A DNA stretch of 64,000 bases from Parasponia andersonii (GCA_002914805.1 JXTB01000017.1:1844696-1908695); one strand, 5' to 3'; shown: positions 35,619-47,943, counted from the stretch's first letter. Numbers and translations are program-made. Notes: generated by a model from the sequence alone, not told the origin.

Positions 35619-35813
35619 GGATAATGCTAAGTGTACTAAAACTTTGACTAAATTTTTAATACAAATACATGTGGCATGTGAGTTGGTAATATTCAATTGG
35701 TGAATATGATTAATTTATTTGTGGTTAGTTTTAATACACTAATTAAATACTCAAATGCCACATGTGTTAGTATTAAAAATTTGGTATAAATTTTGGTACA
35801 CCTAGTATTATCC
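35619..35813. mobile_element. MITE with 65-bp inverted repeats, probably Mutator-type
   Basis: The left end starts GGATAATGCTAAGTGTACTA and the reverse complement of the right end starts GGATAATACTAGGTGTACCA. Both continue through ...AAATTTTTAATAC... to ...ACATGTGGCAT(G/T)TGAGT, so the inverted repeats span about 65 bp of a 195-bp element. The 9-bp flanks ATATGTTTG and ATATATTTA agree at 7 of 9 positions, fitting an aged Mutator-type duplication. There is no coding capacity. Confidence 0.75.
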
Positions 35814-36230
35814 ATATATTTATATACCAAGTGTAAAATATTATATACTAAGCATAAAAATTTATATACTGAATACATTTATTGAAATCGGTAGATGAGT
35901 GTTTCTACCAAGTGTAAAAATATATATATTTCGATATTTAGCTATAAAATTTAAAAGATTGACATCTACTTAATCAAATTTAAAATATTAGTCATACACC
36001 TAAATTTCTCTTTTAAAAAAAAATAAGTGTGTTTCCAAGCAAATTTTCTAGTTTTTTTTTTAATGGAAGCAAATTTTCTATTTTGAAAATTTAAAAACAA
36101 TTGTTTTCAGACTATCTTGGGATTTTTAAAGGCACACATGACCTTCTTTTTTTCTTTGACAAAAAACACGCAAGTCACGACCATTTGAAACTCACGAATG
36201 GGAAAAAAAATTGAGTCATAAGCATGTAAA
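35814..36230. other. AT-rich stretch, nothing recognised
   Basis: No ORF or repeat of note was seen. It ends where the first LTR of the tandem gypsy array begins. Confidence 0.5.
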
Positions 36231-38240
36231 AGTGGATAACCCGTATAGGTGAAAATAATAATAATAGTAATAAATAAATAAAAATGACAAAAGATAAAAA
36301 GACCAAGCGCTTAGTTAATTAAGTAAGGACAATTCTGTAATTTTGAAAACTAAGAAATCCTATACGTATCATCTTTCGGAGTCTAACAGAAAAAAAAAAA
36401 TTAATATTCAGTGGAGGGAGAGGAGAATGGCTGAGAGGCTTGGGAAAAGAGGAAGGATTACAAGAAGGTCAATTTTTTAATTCTCTAAAGTAAAGAACTC
36501 CTCCCCATCAATTATCAATCTATTATTTGGAAATTTTGAGATTAATCCATCATCTAGGGTTTAGAATTCTTTAAGCATCTTTTTGTTTTAGTCATGATTC
36601 TAGGGATCATTTATATTTTGAGTGATTACTCTCACTGTTAGATTTTATATAAGACCAAAATTACTTAATTGGGATGTCTGGATTAAAAGTTATAGATTTT
36701 TGAGTTTTGGTTTGAGATTATAAAATGTAACAGAGGTTACGTCTGGTTTTTCAGTAGCTTCTTATAATCTAATAGGATCATATTTGGTATAGTTGGAAAG
36801 TTGTTCGTTACTTTCCAACGGTATATAATTTATCAAAAACGGACTTAAAACCAGAGAGCCTTTTGAAATGAGCGCTACGAATCTAAATTGTTTTTATAAA
36901 TTCTCAGTATATAGAATATAATGTGACAGCAACTTGCTTGGCTTCGTGGGGCTCACCTATGGACCCTACAGCTATATTCTTGACATTTTTAGGATCCTAT
37001 CATTTGTAGAATTTGTCCTGTAAGTTTCATAATTTTTAGAATTAATTTAGAATTGTTATGAGTTTTGATGTCGAGGTTATGGAAGATAATGTAGCGAATG
37101 TATCAAGTATGCATGGGCAACCGCTTAGACATTTTGTTAGGCATGATTTGAGGTACCTATTAAGTATTTAATGTTTATATATGATTCTTGTTACAATTAT
37201 AGTTTCTTGTGATAGCTAGCAGATTATTGTTAGATTATTTAGATTAGCGAGCAGGTAATTAATCTTTCGTCTTTATTAGTTACTTTTACTTTATTGAAGT
37301 TAATTTTTATTAATTCCTTTTGAAAAAAAAATATATTTATTACTCTGAAATATTTATTTTAAATAAGTTATTTTTGGATAAAATCTGCTTTGATCGAATT
37401 ATATTGTCTTCTTTAAGAAAATATGGATCAAGATTATAATTGATACTGTTAATATGGACCTATTCCGAAGGGGTTAAATATGGATAGTACATACTAAATG
37501 TGGACCTAGCTACAGGGATTAAATATAGTGAATAGAGACCTAGCTACAGGAGTTAAATGTAATAAATATAGACCTAGCTACAGAAGTTAAATATAGTAAA
37601 TGTGGACCTAGCCACAGGGGTCAAGTATAGTCATAGTCATCCAAAAACTATAGAGTAGAATTTGAAAGTATTACTAGCTTTTGAATGAGATTAAAACGTT
37701 AACGTTTTGAAATCTATTATATTTTTGTAAATTTTTTTTTTGACCAATTTCACATGTTATATTAAAGAATATTATTTTTGAAATTAAGTTGTTTAAAATA
37801 AAATGTTTACGAAATGTTTCAAATAGCATATGTTTGATCCAACTAGTAAAGATTATTGATTACCTATTAGGCTGTCGAGCTCGTCCTTTTATTTTTTAAC
37901 CTTTTTCAGATCCAGAAAATAGTCAATAAGTGAAACTTATATTTGAAAGAAGGAGATCCTTTGAGGACTCAAATTTACTATTAGGAGCTATTGTATTATT
38001 TAGTTTTCATTTTGAAAAATTATTGGTTATTTGAGGTATACTAGATTATTGTTATAGTTTTAGTTTCTTTTGTTATTATGGATTTAGCAAATTATTATTA
38101 ATGGTTTAGATTGATTTGGTGTTTTCTTATGATGAGGTATTTTGGGTATTAATAGATCTATTTAGATTTTAATAACGATTGGATTAGAAGCCTTCCATAT
38201 CTATGAGGCTTATCCTTGTGGGCATTTGGCGGTTGCCATG
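36231..38240 (+). repeat. First LTR of the tandem gypsy array
   Basis: It aligns with the LTR at 42345-44556 from its start (GTGGATAACCCGTATA against TGTGACAACTCGTATA) to a region near 38200-38240 (CTATGAGGCTTATCCTTGTG against CTACGGGGCTTTGCCTTATA). A repeat of about 40 bp (GGACCTAGCTACAGGGATTA with variants) occurs about five times at 37445-37625. The sequence then passes directly into pol. Confidence 0.7.
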
Positions 38241-39344
38241 TCCTTTGACGCAACTTACTCATAAGAGAGTCAAATTTGAATAATCAGAAGATTGTGAACG
38301 AAGTTTTTAGGAACTATGGAGAAGATTGGTTTTTGCACCAACCCTTATAGTACCTTCTGAGACTGGAGGATTCATTGTTTATAGTAATGCATTAAAGAAG
38401 GTGTTAGGATGTATTTTGATGCAGCATAATAAGGTTATTGCCTATGCTTCTAGACAATTGAAGGGGTATGAGAAAAAATACCTTACGCATGATTTGGAGT
38501 TAGCTACTGTAGTTTTTCTCTTAAGATTTGGAGACATTATCTCTACGGAGAGAAATGTGATATATATATCGATCATAAGAGTTCGAAATACATCTTCACT
38601 CAAAAGGAGCAAAATATGAGGCAGAGAATGTGGTTAGAGTTGTTAAAAGATTACGATTTGACTATTCACTACCATCCAAGGAAGGCAAATATGGTAGCAG
38701 ATGCTTTGAGCAAAAAAACTTCAAGTAGTTTGGCAACTTTAACCACTGATCATAAGAACATTTTAGAAGATATGAGAAAACTGAATATCAAAGTAAGAGT
38801 ACCAGAGTCTGGAGTACATTGGCTAGTTTGTATGTGCAAATTTTATTGGTTAATAGAATCAAGGCTGCCCAACCTAATGACCCCCATTTATAGAAGATTC
38901 GAGCTAAGATAAAGGCAAGAGAGAAAACATAGTTTCTTATCCATAAAGATGGATCCTTGAGATATGGGAAGAGAATGTGTGTGCCAAACGATCCAAAATT
39001 AAAAAAGGAGATTCTTAGGGAAGCACATAACACAAGCTATATAGTACATCCTGTAGGCACTAAAATGTATAGGGATCTAAGAGAGAATTTCTAGTGGAAT
39101 AACATGTAAAGGAAAATTGCTCAGTATGTTGCACAGTGCTCAGTATATCAGCAAGTGAAGGCTGAATACTAAAGATCTGTAGGATTGTTACAACCTATTG
39201 AGATTCCTGAATAGAATGGACTTGTATCACTATGAACTTTGTAGTAGGATTGCCAAGGACTAATAATGGCAATGATGTAATTTGTGTTTTTGTGGATCAT
39301 AAATCTAAATCTACACATTTTTTTAGCTATCAAAATCACTTTTT

Positions 39345-39705
39345 CCACTGACAAAGATTGAGAAGAAATTGGAGGACCGTATTGAGGCTGCGAAGACTTT
39401 GATTGTTCAGCCTCTCAGCCACTATGAGTTTTATGTCATGGACGGTGATAGAGATGGTCAAGTTAACTTACAGACAAAGACTTGTAGTTGTAGGAGGTTT
39501 GATTTGACAGGTCTGCCATGTACGCATGCATTGGCGGCTATTCTAAGTCGACGCATCAATCCATACTCCTTGTGTTCCTGGTATTATACAGTTGACGCAT
39601 GGCTGTGCTCATACGCAGAGACTATATATCCAGTGGGTCGAGAGATTAGAAAAATTATATATAAGAGAGTTAGTGAGACTACATTAGATTCCTATAGTTA
39701 TTATT
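39345..39705 (+). mobile_element. Mutator-like transposase (MURA) fragment with SWIM zinc finger
   Basis: The open stretch at 39369-39764 reads as a MULE transposase C-terminal part for most of its length. It has an LTKIEKKLEDRI lead-in, a ...YEFYVMDGDRDGQVNL... strand region, then CSCRRFDLTGLPCTH, which is the SWIM finger signature CxC-xn-CxH, followed by ...YTVDAWLCSYAETIYPVG. In intact MULE transposases this domain lies after the catalytic DDE core and MULE zone. Here it is a fragment of about 120 codons inside a gypsy integrase remnant, same strand, without visible MULE ends. Integrase sequence resumes at about 39706 (...GACCGAGATCCTATATT). It is either a captured fragment or a relic of a deleted MULE insertion. 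Confidence 0.8.
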
Positions 39706-40320
39706 TACGACCGAGATCCTATATTTTTATCACTGTTTTGGAATGCTGTACACAAAGCCTTTAGGATTAAGCAAAGTTTCAGTATAGCTTTTTACCCACA
39801 AACAGATGGATAGTCAGAAAGGACCATTCAGATACTAGAAGATATGTTGAGTGTTTGCACCGTAGATTTTAAGGGTTTTCGGGATGAGTATTTGCCTTTG
39901 GAGGAGTTTGTACACAATAATAGCTATCAGGCTAGTTTGCAAGTAGCACCATTTGAAGCTCTGTATGGTAGAGAGTGCAGATCTCTTATTTGTTGGGACA
40001 ATGTCGGAGAAAAGGCAATTATAGTACCCGAAATGATATAACAGACTGTTGAGAAGATTAGATTGATCAAAGAAAGAATTTTGGCTGCACATAGTCATCA
40101 GATAAGTTATGCAGACCCCAAAAGAAGGGAAGTGGTATTTGAAGTTGGTGATCATGTTTTCTTAAATGTGTCATCTATGAGAGGGATAAAGAGATTTGGA
40201 GTTCGAGATAAGCTAAATCCTCAATTTGTTGGCCCATTTGAGATATTAGATAAGGTCGGTAAGGTAGCCTATAGACTTACCCTGCCACCTATATTGTCTG
40301 GTGTTCATAATGTTATCTAT

Positions 40321-42036
40321 TGTTAGCCCAAGATTGACAACCCAAGAAGGGGGGTGAATTGGGTTTTAAAACATTTTAACAAACTTTTCAACTATTCAAA
40401 ACCATAGACCACTATTTTAAAACTTTTTAGCTAAATCAACAATAATGTCAAAACATATAGCAATAAAACAAAGTATAATAAGTACACTAAATATTAAATA
40501 CTCAATTATATAGCTTGTAATAAAGTAAAGAGTGTAGGGATAAAGAAAGTGCAAACTCAGTTTTTACGAGGTTCGACAAACACGATGGTTTGCCTACCTC
40601 CCCGGCCCTCGGCAACTTGCTTTGAGCTTTCCACTATCGGATCAAGATTATGGGCTTGACCGACCCTTTTTACAAACAGAGTGAATTCTTCTTAGGTACA
40701 CCCTAGCCTTTATCATAGTCTTGATCCAGCTCTATCACGCTTAACATCGGATTATTTTGACTCCAGTGACAACCTCACCTATACGGATTGTTTAGACAAT
40801 GGTACCAATCTCACCAACTCACGGGTTGTTTATGACTCCGGTGGCCACCTCACCTTTATCAGGTTGTTTATGAATCTGGTGGCAACTTCACCTCACACTC
40901 AATGGTTTTTTAATAAGTAAGAGTGAACATCACTCACAAAGTAATTAATATAATTTTGGCTCAGGAGATTTGAGAACAATGCACTATAGATGCTCTAAGA
41001 TTGGCTCAATATGATTTGAAGTATAATTCATGTGAAAATAGGTTAAGACACTTTGAGAGTAGATGAATATCAATTTAAGTTTATGCTCTTATCTTAAATG
41101 CCATCAAATGAGGCTCTATATATAGATATCCAAGAAAACTAGTTGTTTATAGCCATTACTAGCTTTCTACCAAATGTTTGGTCGACCAAAATTGACGTTG
41201 GTCGACCAAAAATATAGTTGTTGGAGTTTGACACATCAGTTCAGCTTCAACGGTCATTTTTGGCCACTGATCTAAAAAGTGGTCGACCAACTTTGGTCGA
41301 CCAAAATCACTGTTTGGTCGACCAAAATCATATTTTGGTCATATTTCAGATTTTGACAGAATTTTGGCATTTTTTCAGATTTTAACAGCTTTTGGTGTTT
41401 TTCAAAAACTGACTTCTAAACTTTTTTTAAACACTTTAAAAACATTAGAAATCAATTTGAAAAGAATATTTTGGCTATTACAAACTTTTTTTAGTTTCAC
41501 AAAGATATTTAACAATAATATAGAAAGTGTTCATCCTAAAACACATTCTTGTTTGCAAATAGAAAATCTTCTTTTAGCCTATTTCAAATAATCATGATTT
41601 CAAATATATTTGCAACTTATTTAACCTTAAGAAATCATATTTTAAAGAATATTTTCCCATTCAAAGAGATCATTATTTTCTATTTTTAGACTTCTATGAT
41701 AAAATAATCGTTTTAAGCTTAAGATAGTTTAAAAAAACTCTTTTGAAAAGTATGAGCTAATGCAAAGAGAATTTATGTGCAATGAACTAAATCAAATACA
41801 AGACTAAGTATGAATATACCTTATCGAGATACGATCTTGTATCTTGATTGTTCATCTTCAAGCTTAATTCTAATATGTCTATATGCATCCATCTTCAAGC
41901 TTAATTCCTTGATTAACTTGAGGTAGAACTTTAATACCATTTCACTACACACTCAAGTTAAATCATTAGTACTAAATTAAATATTTGTTATCTTCAAAAT
42001 AAGAGTGAGTAAGATTGAAACCTTAATTTCCTAACA
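40321..42036 (-). mobile_element. LTR-like insertion TGTTAG...CTAACA, 1716 bp, in gypsy pol
   Basis: The plus-strand ends TGTTAGCCCAAG and ...CCTAACA form 6-bp inverted termini. The minus-strand reading is the same family as 11990-13327, so this looks like a solo LTR in minus orientation. It interrupts pol between a His-Asn-Val-Ile-Tyr stretch and its near copy His-Asn-Val-Phe-Tyr. The flanks 40306-40320 (CATAATGTTATCTAT) and 42037-42051 (CACAATGTGTTCTAT) agree at 12 of 15 positions, a duplication longer than the 4-6 bp usual for LTR elements. Internally, the motif TTGGTCGACCAAA recurs near 41180-41340, and ...GGTTGTTTATGA...GGTGGC... units of about 45-60 bp repeat near 40740-40900. Confidence 0.65.
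41170..41340. repeat. Palindromic GGTCGACC repeats in the LTR-like insertion
   Basis: Five or six copies of TTGGTCGACCAAA-like palindromes (SalI-type core GTCGAC) lie within 170 bp. Copy 1 of the family (12440-12590) has weaker AGTCGACCAAA/GTCTAC versions at the matching place, so the motif is a family feature. Confidence 0.7.
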
Positions 42037-42344
42037 CACAATGTGTTCTATGTGTCCAAGCTGAAGAGATACATTCTTGATCCTAGTCATGTGATTCAGT
42101 ACGAGCCGATACAACTTAAAGAAGATTTGACTTATGAAGAATGTCATTTGTATATTATTGATAAAAGGAACAAGTGTTAGACGTCAGATTATTTCTTATG
42201 TTAAGATTCAATGTACCAACCACACTAAAAAGAAGCTACATGGGAGTTAGAAGAGGAAATAAGAGCAAAGTACCCTTTCCTTTTTGAGACTACATGTACA
42301 TGAAGTTTAAAGGACTAAACTTATTTTAAGTAAAGGAGAATGTG

Positions 42345-44556
42345 TGTGACAACTCGTATAAAAAAAAAGAGTTTATTTGTATTAAATAAATAATATAAAG
42401 ATAAAAAAAAAAGACAAAAGAGGTCCTTGATTAAAAGATATTATTTAGGGACACATTGGTAATTCTATTAGAGACCCTTTAAGAAACCCTAAGACTAATA
42501 ATCTGTCCACTTTATATATACGCTCTGTAGAGAGGGGAAAAAAAGTGAGAGAGAGAAAGCTATGTAGGTTTAAGAAGAATAAGAAGATGAAGAGACCATT
42601 GTCATGGATTATTCAGACTCATTTCTAAGGAAATAAACTCTTAACTAATTAAGTTTTATGTTTTAGTTTGATTTCGGGATTAAGATTGAATATCTATAGT
42701 TAAAGTATTGAATTACTCATAATTATTTATGAAATATAGGGATGAGTTTCATAGAGAAATAAGTCGATTGATATTAGGATTTAAATAAGACAAATTTGAT
42801 GTGAATTGATTGTGTGGATTGAAAGTTATGAATTTTTGTGTTTTGGGCTAAGATGTAAAAACGCAGCAGAGGTTCTGACTAGTTTTTTAGGGAACTTTAC
42901 TAGTTTGATTGAGTCATATTTGGTATAGTTGGAAAGATTATCAAATTATCTTTCCAAGGCAAATAATTTGTCAAAAAATGGACTTATATCCAGAGAGTTA
43001 TAGCCAATTGAATTGCATACTACGAATTTAGAAAAATTTGAAACTTTGGGTACTTTTAGCAAAACATGGCTGCGGATTGTCTAACTGTGCAAGGCTTACC
43101 TATGGATCCTATAGCCACATTCTTGGTACTTTTAAGACCCCATGACTTGTAGAACATATTCTTTAATTTTGGTAATTTTTAGAAAGATATTAGAATTGTT
43201 ATGAATCGTAAGAAATTGACATTATTAGGAATAGCTATAAAGTTGATTATAGAAGATGCATAGGCAGCAAGTAGTCAATACTTTTAGTGTAATTAGAGTA
43301 TGATTTATTGTTATGATACTTATATATGATTTGTGTGATAATAGGTGTTTGAGAGGTTATGTTGATTATTTTGGTTAAATAGACAAAGCAAATGAGGTAA
43401 GTAACCTTTGATCTTTTCTAGTAGTTTTCCTCGTCCAAAAGCTAAATGTTTTATTATTTTATTACTTCTAATAGAATCATGTTTACAAGTATTTTCTTTA
43501 AAATATGATTTTAAGTAAAAATATATTTTGGTAATAAGACTATGTAGTGAAAGAAATCTGTTTTATTGAAATAACATAATTTTTGTGAAAATAGTATAAT
43601 TCTATAATTTATATTAAATTATGGATCAAGTATATGAATTACTTTTAAACATGGTTATAAGAAAATTGTTTTGGAATGACTACAATGTTATAATGAGATG
43701 AATATGAAATTGTTTATGATTCGTTATTGTAAATAAGTATTTTGAAACTCTCTTCAGAGACTATGCACATGGACCCAAACCACAGGAGTTATATATGGAC
43801 AGTACTGACCTAGCTGCAGGGTTAAATGTAATAGATTCGTAATTTATACCCGGCAATAGGAGTAATCTGTAGTAGATTTGAACCCGACTATAGGGTTATT
43901 TGTGGTAGAATCGGACCTAGTCACACGGGTTAAGTGTGGCCATAGTCTCTAAAAATTAGGGAGAAGTATAATTCAACTTATTATTGACTAATAGGAATTC
44001 AAAAAGACAGATTTGGAAACTTATTACTTCTTTTTGTCAAATTGTTTACTAAACGACTTGATTTGAGTATTTTGAAAAGTATTAATTTTTGAAACTAAAT
44101 TTGTTCTGAAAAATATTTTTTAATGATTTTATTTTATATATGCTTGATCCAACTAGTTAAGTTTACTGATTACTTATTGGGCTTCTAGCTCACCTTTTAT
44201 TTTTCCCTCCCAGGTTCTAAAGATCGTCAGTTAAGAGGTATAACTAAAGGAGAACTTATTTAGTAGTAATTGAGGAGCATAGTTCAAAGAGAGCAATTTC
44301 TTCATCTTGATTGAGAAAATGTAAAGTCTCGAAAATTTTATCATCTTGAATTTATTAGATTATAGTTTCTATTGTATATTGTTTATTTTGAATATTTGGA
44401 GACTTAATAAGAATTGTTGGATTTTATGTCATACATTAGTATTTATTGGAGACTAAATATTATTGGTTATGTTGGTTTATAGAAAGATAGTGTGCATGCC
44501 TACGGGGCTTTGCCTTATAGGTATGTGGCGCATGTCCTCGGGTGTGAGGCGTGACA
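42345..44556 (+). repeat. Middle LTR of the tandem gypsy array (2212 bp)
   Basis: It starts TGTGACAACTC after a purine tract (AAGTAAAGGAGAA) and ends ...GAGGCGTGACA, followed after two bases by a primer-binding site. Its position makes it the 3' LTR of the unit before and the 5' LTR of the unit after. It contains a degenerate ACCTAGC(T/C)(G/A)CAGGG repeat of about 45 bp, about four copies, at 43765-43945. Confidence 0.85.
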
Positions 44557-44558
44557 AG

Positions 44559-44570
44559 TGGTATCAGAGC
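44559..44570 (+). promoter_or_regulatory. Primer-binding site of the second gypsy unit
   Basis: TGGTATCAGAGC lies two bases after the LTR end and is complementary to the 3' end of plant initiator Met-tRNA. Confidence 0.9.
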
Positions 44571-47543
44571 TAGGATAAATTTGATAATTTGGGTCATGAT
44601 AAGTCAATCTTATAAGGTTTAGAATATCACGGTAACTAAGTTAAGATCATTTGAGTTTGACTTAACTTCTATTATGTTTTGTAGATTTATTTGAGTTGGT
44701 GATCGATTTAAACTTAATAAGTTTGTTTCTTTGGTCTCTTTGGGCATAAAGTAGGTTTAATAAGTTTGCATTCTTAAATTTTGTTATTGATTGAACACTT
44801 AGTTTGGTCTTCATAGTTGGTGATCATATACATTATATGGACTTTTGAGATCGTTTAAAAATAAACGTGGACTTTTAGGATCATTTAAAGTTGAGTACTC
44901 TCATTAGGTTTTGATTATTAAGATCTATTAGTTAAATATTAAGCCTTCTAGTATTTAGTGCTTTTGATATTAGTTTCCTTTTGTATTTGATTAATGGACC
45001 TAGGGTATTGGAATCTTCTTCTCTTATTATTGATATTGAATCGTTATCAAGTTAGTGAGTCTTACTTTGGAGTTGATATGAAAATTGTATGAGTCTACTT
45101 GTTATCTTCATTTTCTATCTCTTAAGTTGTTTCTCAATATTTTGTCCTCATTTGAAAAAAAGCTAAGTTAATTCTTAGAAAAGTGAAATTTATTGATTCC
45201 AGAGAAATTGTATTGTATTTCTAAAGGAGTTATTAATCTTATATTATCTATATAAGAGATTTATAAAATAAAGATTACCTAGTTATGGTGTTAATGTGGG
45301 GAAGACATGTCTATTTAGGTTTATCAGTTAATGGGATAATGGAGAGAAAAAAGTTTCAAATTCTTTCAGAAAGTGAAATTATTTGTGCCATGGGCTAGAA
45401 CATACAATGAAATATTGACTAAGTTTATTGAATAATTAGTTTTCTTGATGATAAAAGACAAAGAGATGATATAAAAAATGTCAATTTATTTGCTTGTGTT
45501 AACTGACGAGAGTACATGTTATTGTTACTGGAGGATTGAGGATAAATAGGTAAGTTTTGTTAAAAGCCTTACTATGAGTTTTTCTAGTAAATATTGATGA
45601 TGATATGATTGCAATATCGCCATTATTGACTTATAGGTGGAATAATAATTTAGAGAGCGATATTTTGAAAAACTAATGGTGGACTGATTTGGAGAAGGAT
45701 ACTACCTACCTGGAAAAAGAAATTATGCAGCCTTAATGACTTATACGGTTGAATAATTTTGAGATGATATTAGCTTAATAATATTTGTTTTGAAAACTAA
45801 GCAAAAGTCAAGATATGGTGAATAGACAATTTGGTTATGGTTTTGGATACTAGATAGTAGAGTTAGAATTAGAATATATAGTTGTTGTAAATGAGTTCAC
45901 AAATTTATTCTATGGTGTTACTGTATAGGAGGAAGTTATCTTTGTATTTGATAGTATTTGGTATTACTCTTCTCTAGAAATTGATATTGAATTACCCAAA
46001 TAAATTGAAGAGTAATTATTTGATGAGCAACCAGAAGAATTTCAAGATAAGAGTTTTCAGAAAACTTAATGTTTTACTATTAGGAACTTAACTATTATCG
46101 GTGACGAAAAAAAAGAGAAAATGAAATTTGTGATTATAAAATGAAAGGTCAAAATAATTATGTAGTGGAATATGTAAATCAATCAGTTATATAGTGGAGT
46201 ATGTAAGTCGATCAATATTTTTAAGATTGATAAATTATTTAATTTTTATGAAATATGCAGTTTATGGAGAAATATTCACATTTGTGGTTCTATTGACCTC
46301 CCTTATTAGTAAAAGATTTTTTTTTTCTTTTGAGAAAATCATAATATGAGATATTAGAAATCCTAGATGTATTAAGATAAAGGCCTAAGAAAATTTTGAG
46401 GACTAGTACATGGAAGAAAACACTTAGCATATTTTTTTAGTATTTAGTCTATGGGAAAGTGAGTGAGGACCATATAGACGAAGGTTGAAAACTTTTGATA
46501 TACAATATGGGAAAGATAATATGGTGGTGGAATTTTATAACGAGATTATCAAGGATTACGTAAATTATGAAGTATAAGTTACATAGTATATTATTTGACT
46601 AAGTATACTCACATTTCTATTATTAGACTTGGCTTATGCCCTTAACCGATTATTAGGTTTTAATCTTTATAGTTATTTTGAGTGAACATTGAGATTTAGA
46701 ATTCTATGTAATTTGGTTATAAGCATAGCATTTGTATTTGATGTAAGCTTTGGTGATTAGATTTAGTTTTGATACTTTGGCCTATTGAATATTAAAGTTG
46801 GAGAAAGTAAGGCTAAGAGCATTCTTATGGTTATTTATGATAAAGATATCATATTGTATCTAAGCTTTGTAAGACCTTAAACGGGATTTTGGAAATTTAA
46901 TTAGATTTGTCGGAATTTTACAATATTGAACTGAAATAAATAAATTGTCAAAAAAAAGGATATATGTATATATGGACCACTGAGGATATATTGAAGAATA
47001 TTTCAAAGGTTTATGGAAGAAAATATTACTCTTGGTAATATTTGTATATAGTTATAGTTTTTGATCTAGATTTAGAGTGGCTCTATATGAAGTATTGACA
47101 AAGAAATAGAAGTGTATTCTTAGCATCATAGGCATGCGATTGAAAGAGGTACTAAAGGTTTAAGGAATTTTTAACTGTTAAGAATTCCTATTGGATTTGT
47201 TAGTACAAAGAAAAGTTTAAGTCATCATGTTATTCTGTTTTTGGGTGAAAGTGTAAAAGAGCTATCACAATGAATAATAAGAAACGATATAGAGTTATTG
47301 ATAGATAAGTTTTAAAAGTGATGATATCTCTTTGACGTTTCAATCACTCAAATTAGAATAAATTCAAATTCTCAAAATTGTATTATATTGATAGAAAGAT
47401 CAATTCAATTTAATAAGTGATTATCATAGTTTTACCTAGAGATTGAGATTTCCTAGGAATGTGTGGATCTATTAAAGTTTTATTCTTTGGAGAACACGGG
47501 ACTTTAAGTTTAGAGGACTAAACTTCTTTTTAGAGGAGGAGAA
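44571..47543 (+). mobile_element. Internal region of the second gypsy unit, no protein recognised
   Basis: It lies between a good primer-binding site and a polypurine tract (TAGAGGAGGAGAA) directly before the next LTR, so it is a true LTR-element interior. No gag or pol motif is visible in any frame. It is either strongly decayed or a non-autonomous (LARD-like) element using the same LTRs. Confidence 0.6.
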
Positions 47544-47943
47544 TGTGACAACTCATATAAGAAAAAAGGAGTTTATTTATATTAAATAAATAAGATAAAG
47601 ATAAAATAAAAGGCAAAAGAGTCTTTGATTAATAGATATTATTTGGGGACACATTGGTAATTCTATTAAAGACCCTTTAAGAAACCCTAATACTAATAAT
47701 CTGCTCAATTTATACGTACGCTCTGTAGAGAGGGGAAAAAAAAGAGAGAAAGAAAGCTATGCAGGTTAAAGAAGAAAAAGATGATGAAGAGACCATTGTC
47801 ATGAATTATTGAGGATCACTTCGAAGATAATAAACTCTTAACCAATTAAGTTATATGTTTTAGTTTGATTTCGGGATTGAGATTGAAAATTTATGGTTAG
47901 GATTTTGATCGAGAAATATGGGGATGAATTTGAAAGAGAAATA
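47544..47943 (+). repeat. Last LTR of the tandem array, interrupted at 47943
   Basis: It matches 42345 onward from TGTGACAACTC through ...GAAGAGACCATTGTCATG... to ...AGAGAAATA. There the LTR of another gypsy element begins, and the remainder must lie beyond the window. Confidence 0.85.

Larger units (their letters stand above)
38241..42344 (+). mobile_element. gypsy pol remnant with two nested insertions
   Basis: In order: end of reverse transcriptase and RNase H (38245-38730, with ...VIAYASRQLKGYEKKY... and ...[16 protein letters not shown]), integrase zinc-binding part (about 38950-39160), start of the integrase core (39200-39345), a foreign Mutator transposase piece (39345-39705), the rest of the integrase core and C-terminal domain (39706-40320), a 1.7-kb LTR-like insertion (40321-42036), then the last part of pol and a polypurine-like tract (42052-42344). 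The style matches Tekay-type chromoviruses. No gag, protease or main reverse transcriptase domain was seen. Broken, with many disruptions. Confidence 0.8.
36231..47943 (+). mobile_element. Tandem Ty3/gypsy array: LTR-pol-LTR-internal-LTR
   Basis: Three related LTRs in the same orientation lie at about 36231-38240, 42345-44556 and 47544-47943 (the last cut by another element). The first internal region (38240-42344) holds RNase H, integrase and chromodomain-type remnants. The second (44557-47543) begins with a primer-binding site and ends with a polypurine tract, but shows no recognisable protein. Sharing of the middle LTR between two internal regions is the expected product of recombination between neighbouring or successive copies. 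All parts are broken, with ten or more disruptions in the pol remnant. The first and middle LTRs differ a lot, so the first unit is old. Confidence 0.75.

Noticed and set aside
44559-44570. Possible tRNA gene signal (TGGTATCAGAGC)
   Set aside because: It is a primer-binding site complementary to the tRNA 3' end next to an LTR; no tRNA cloverleaf is present. The same holds for 30669-30680.
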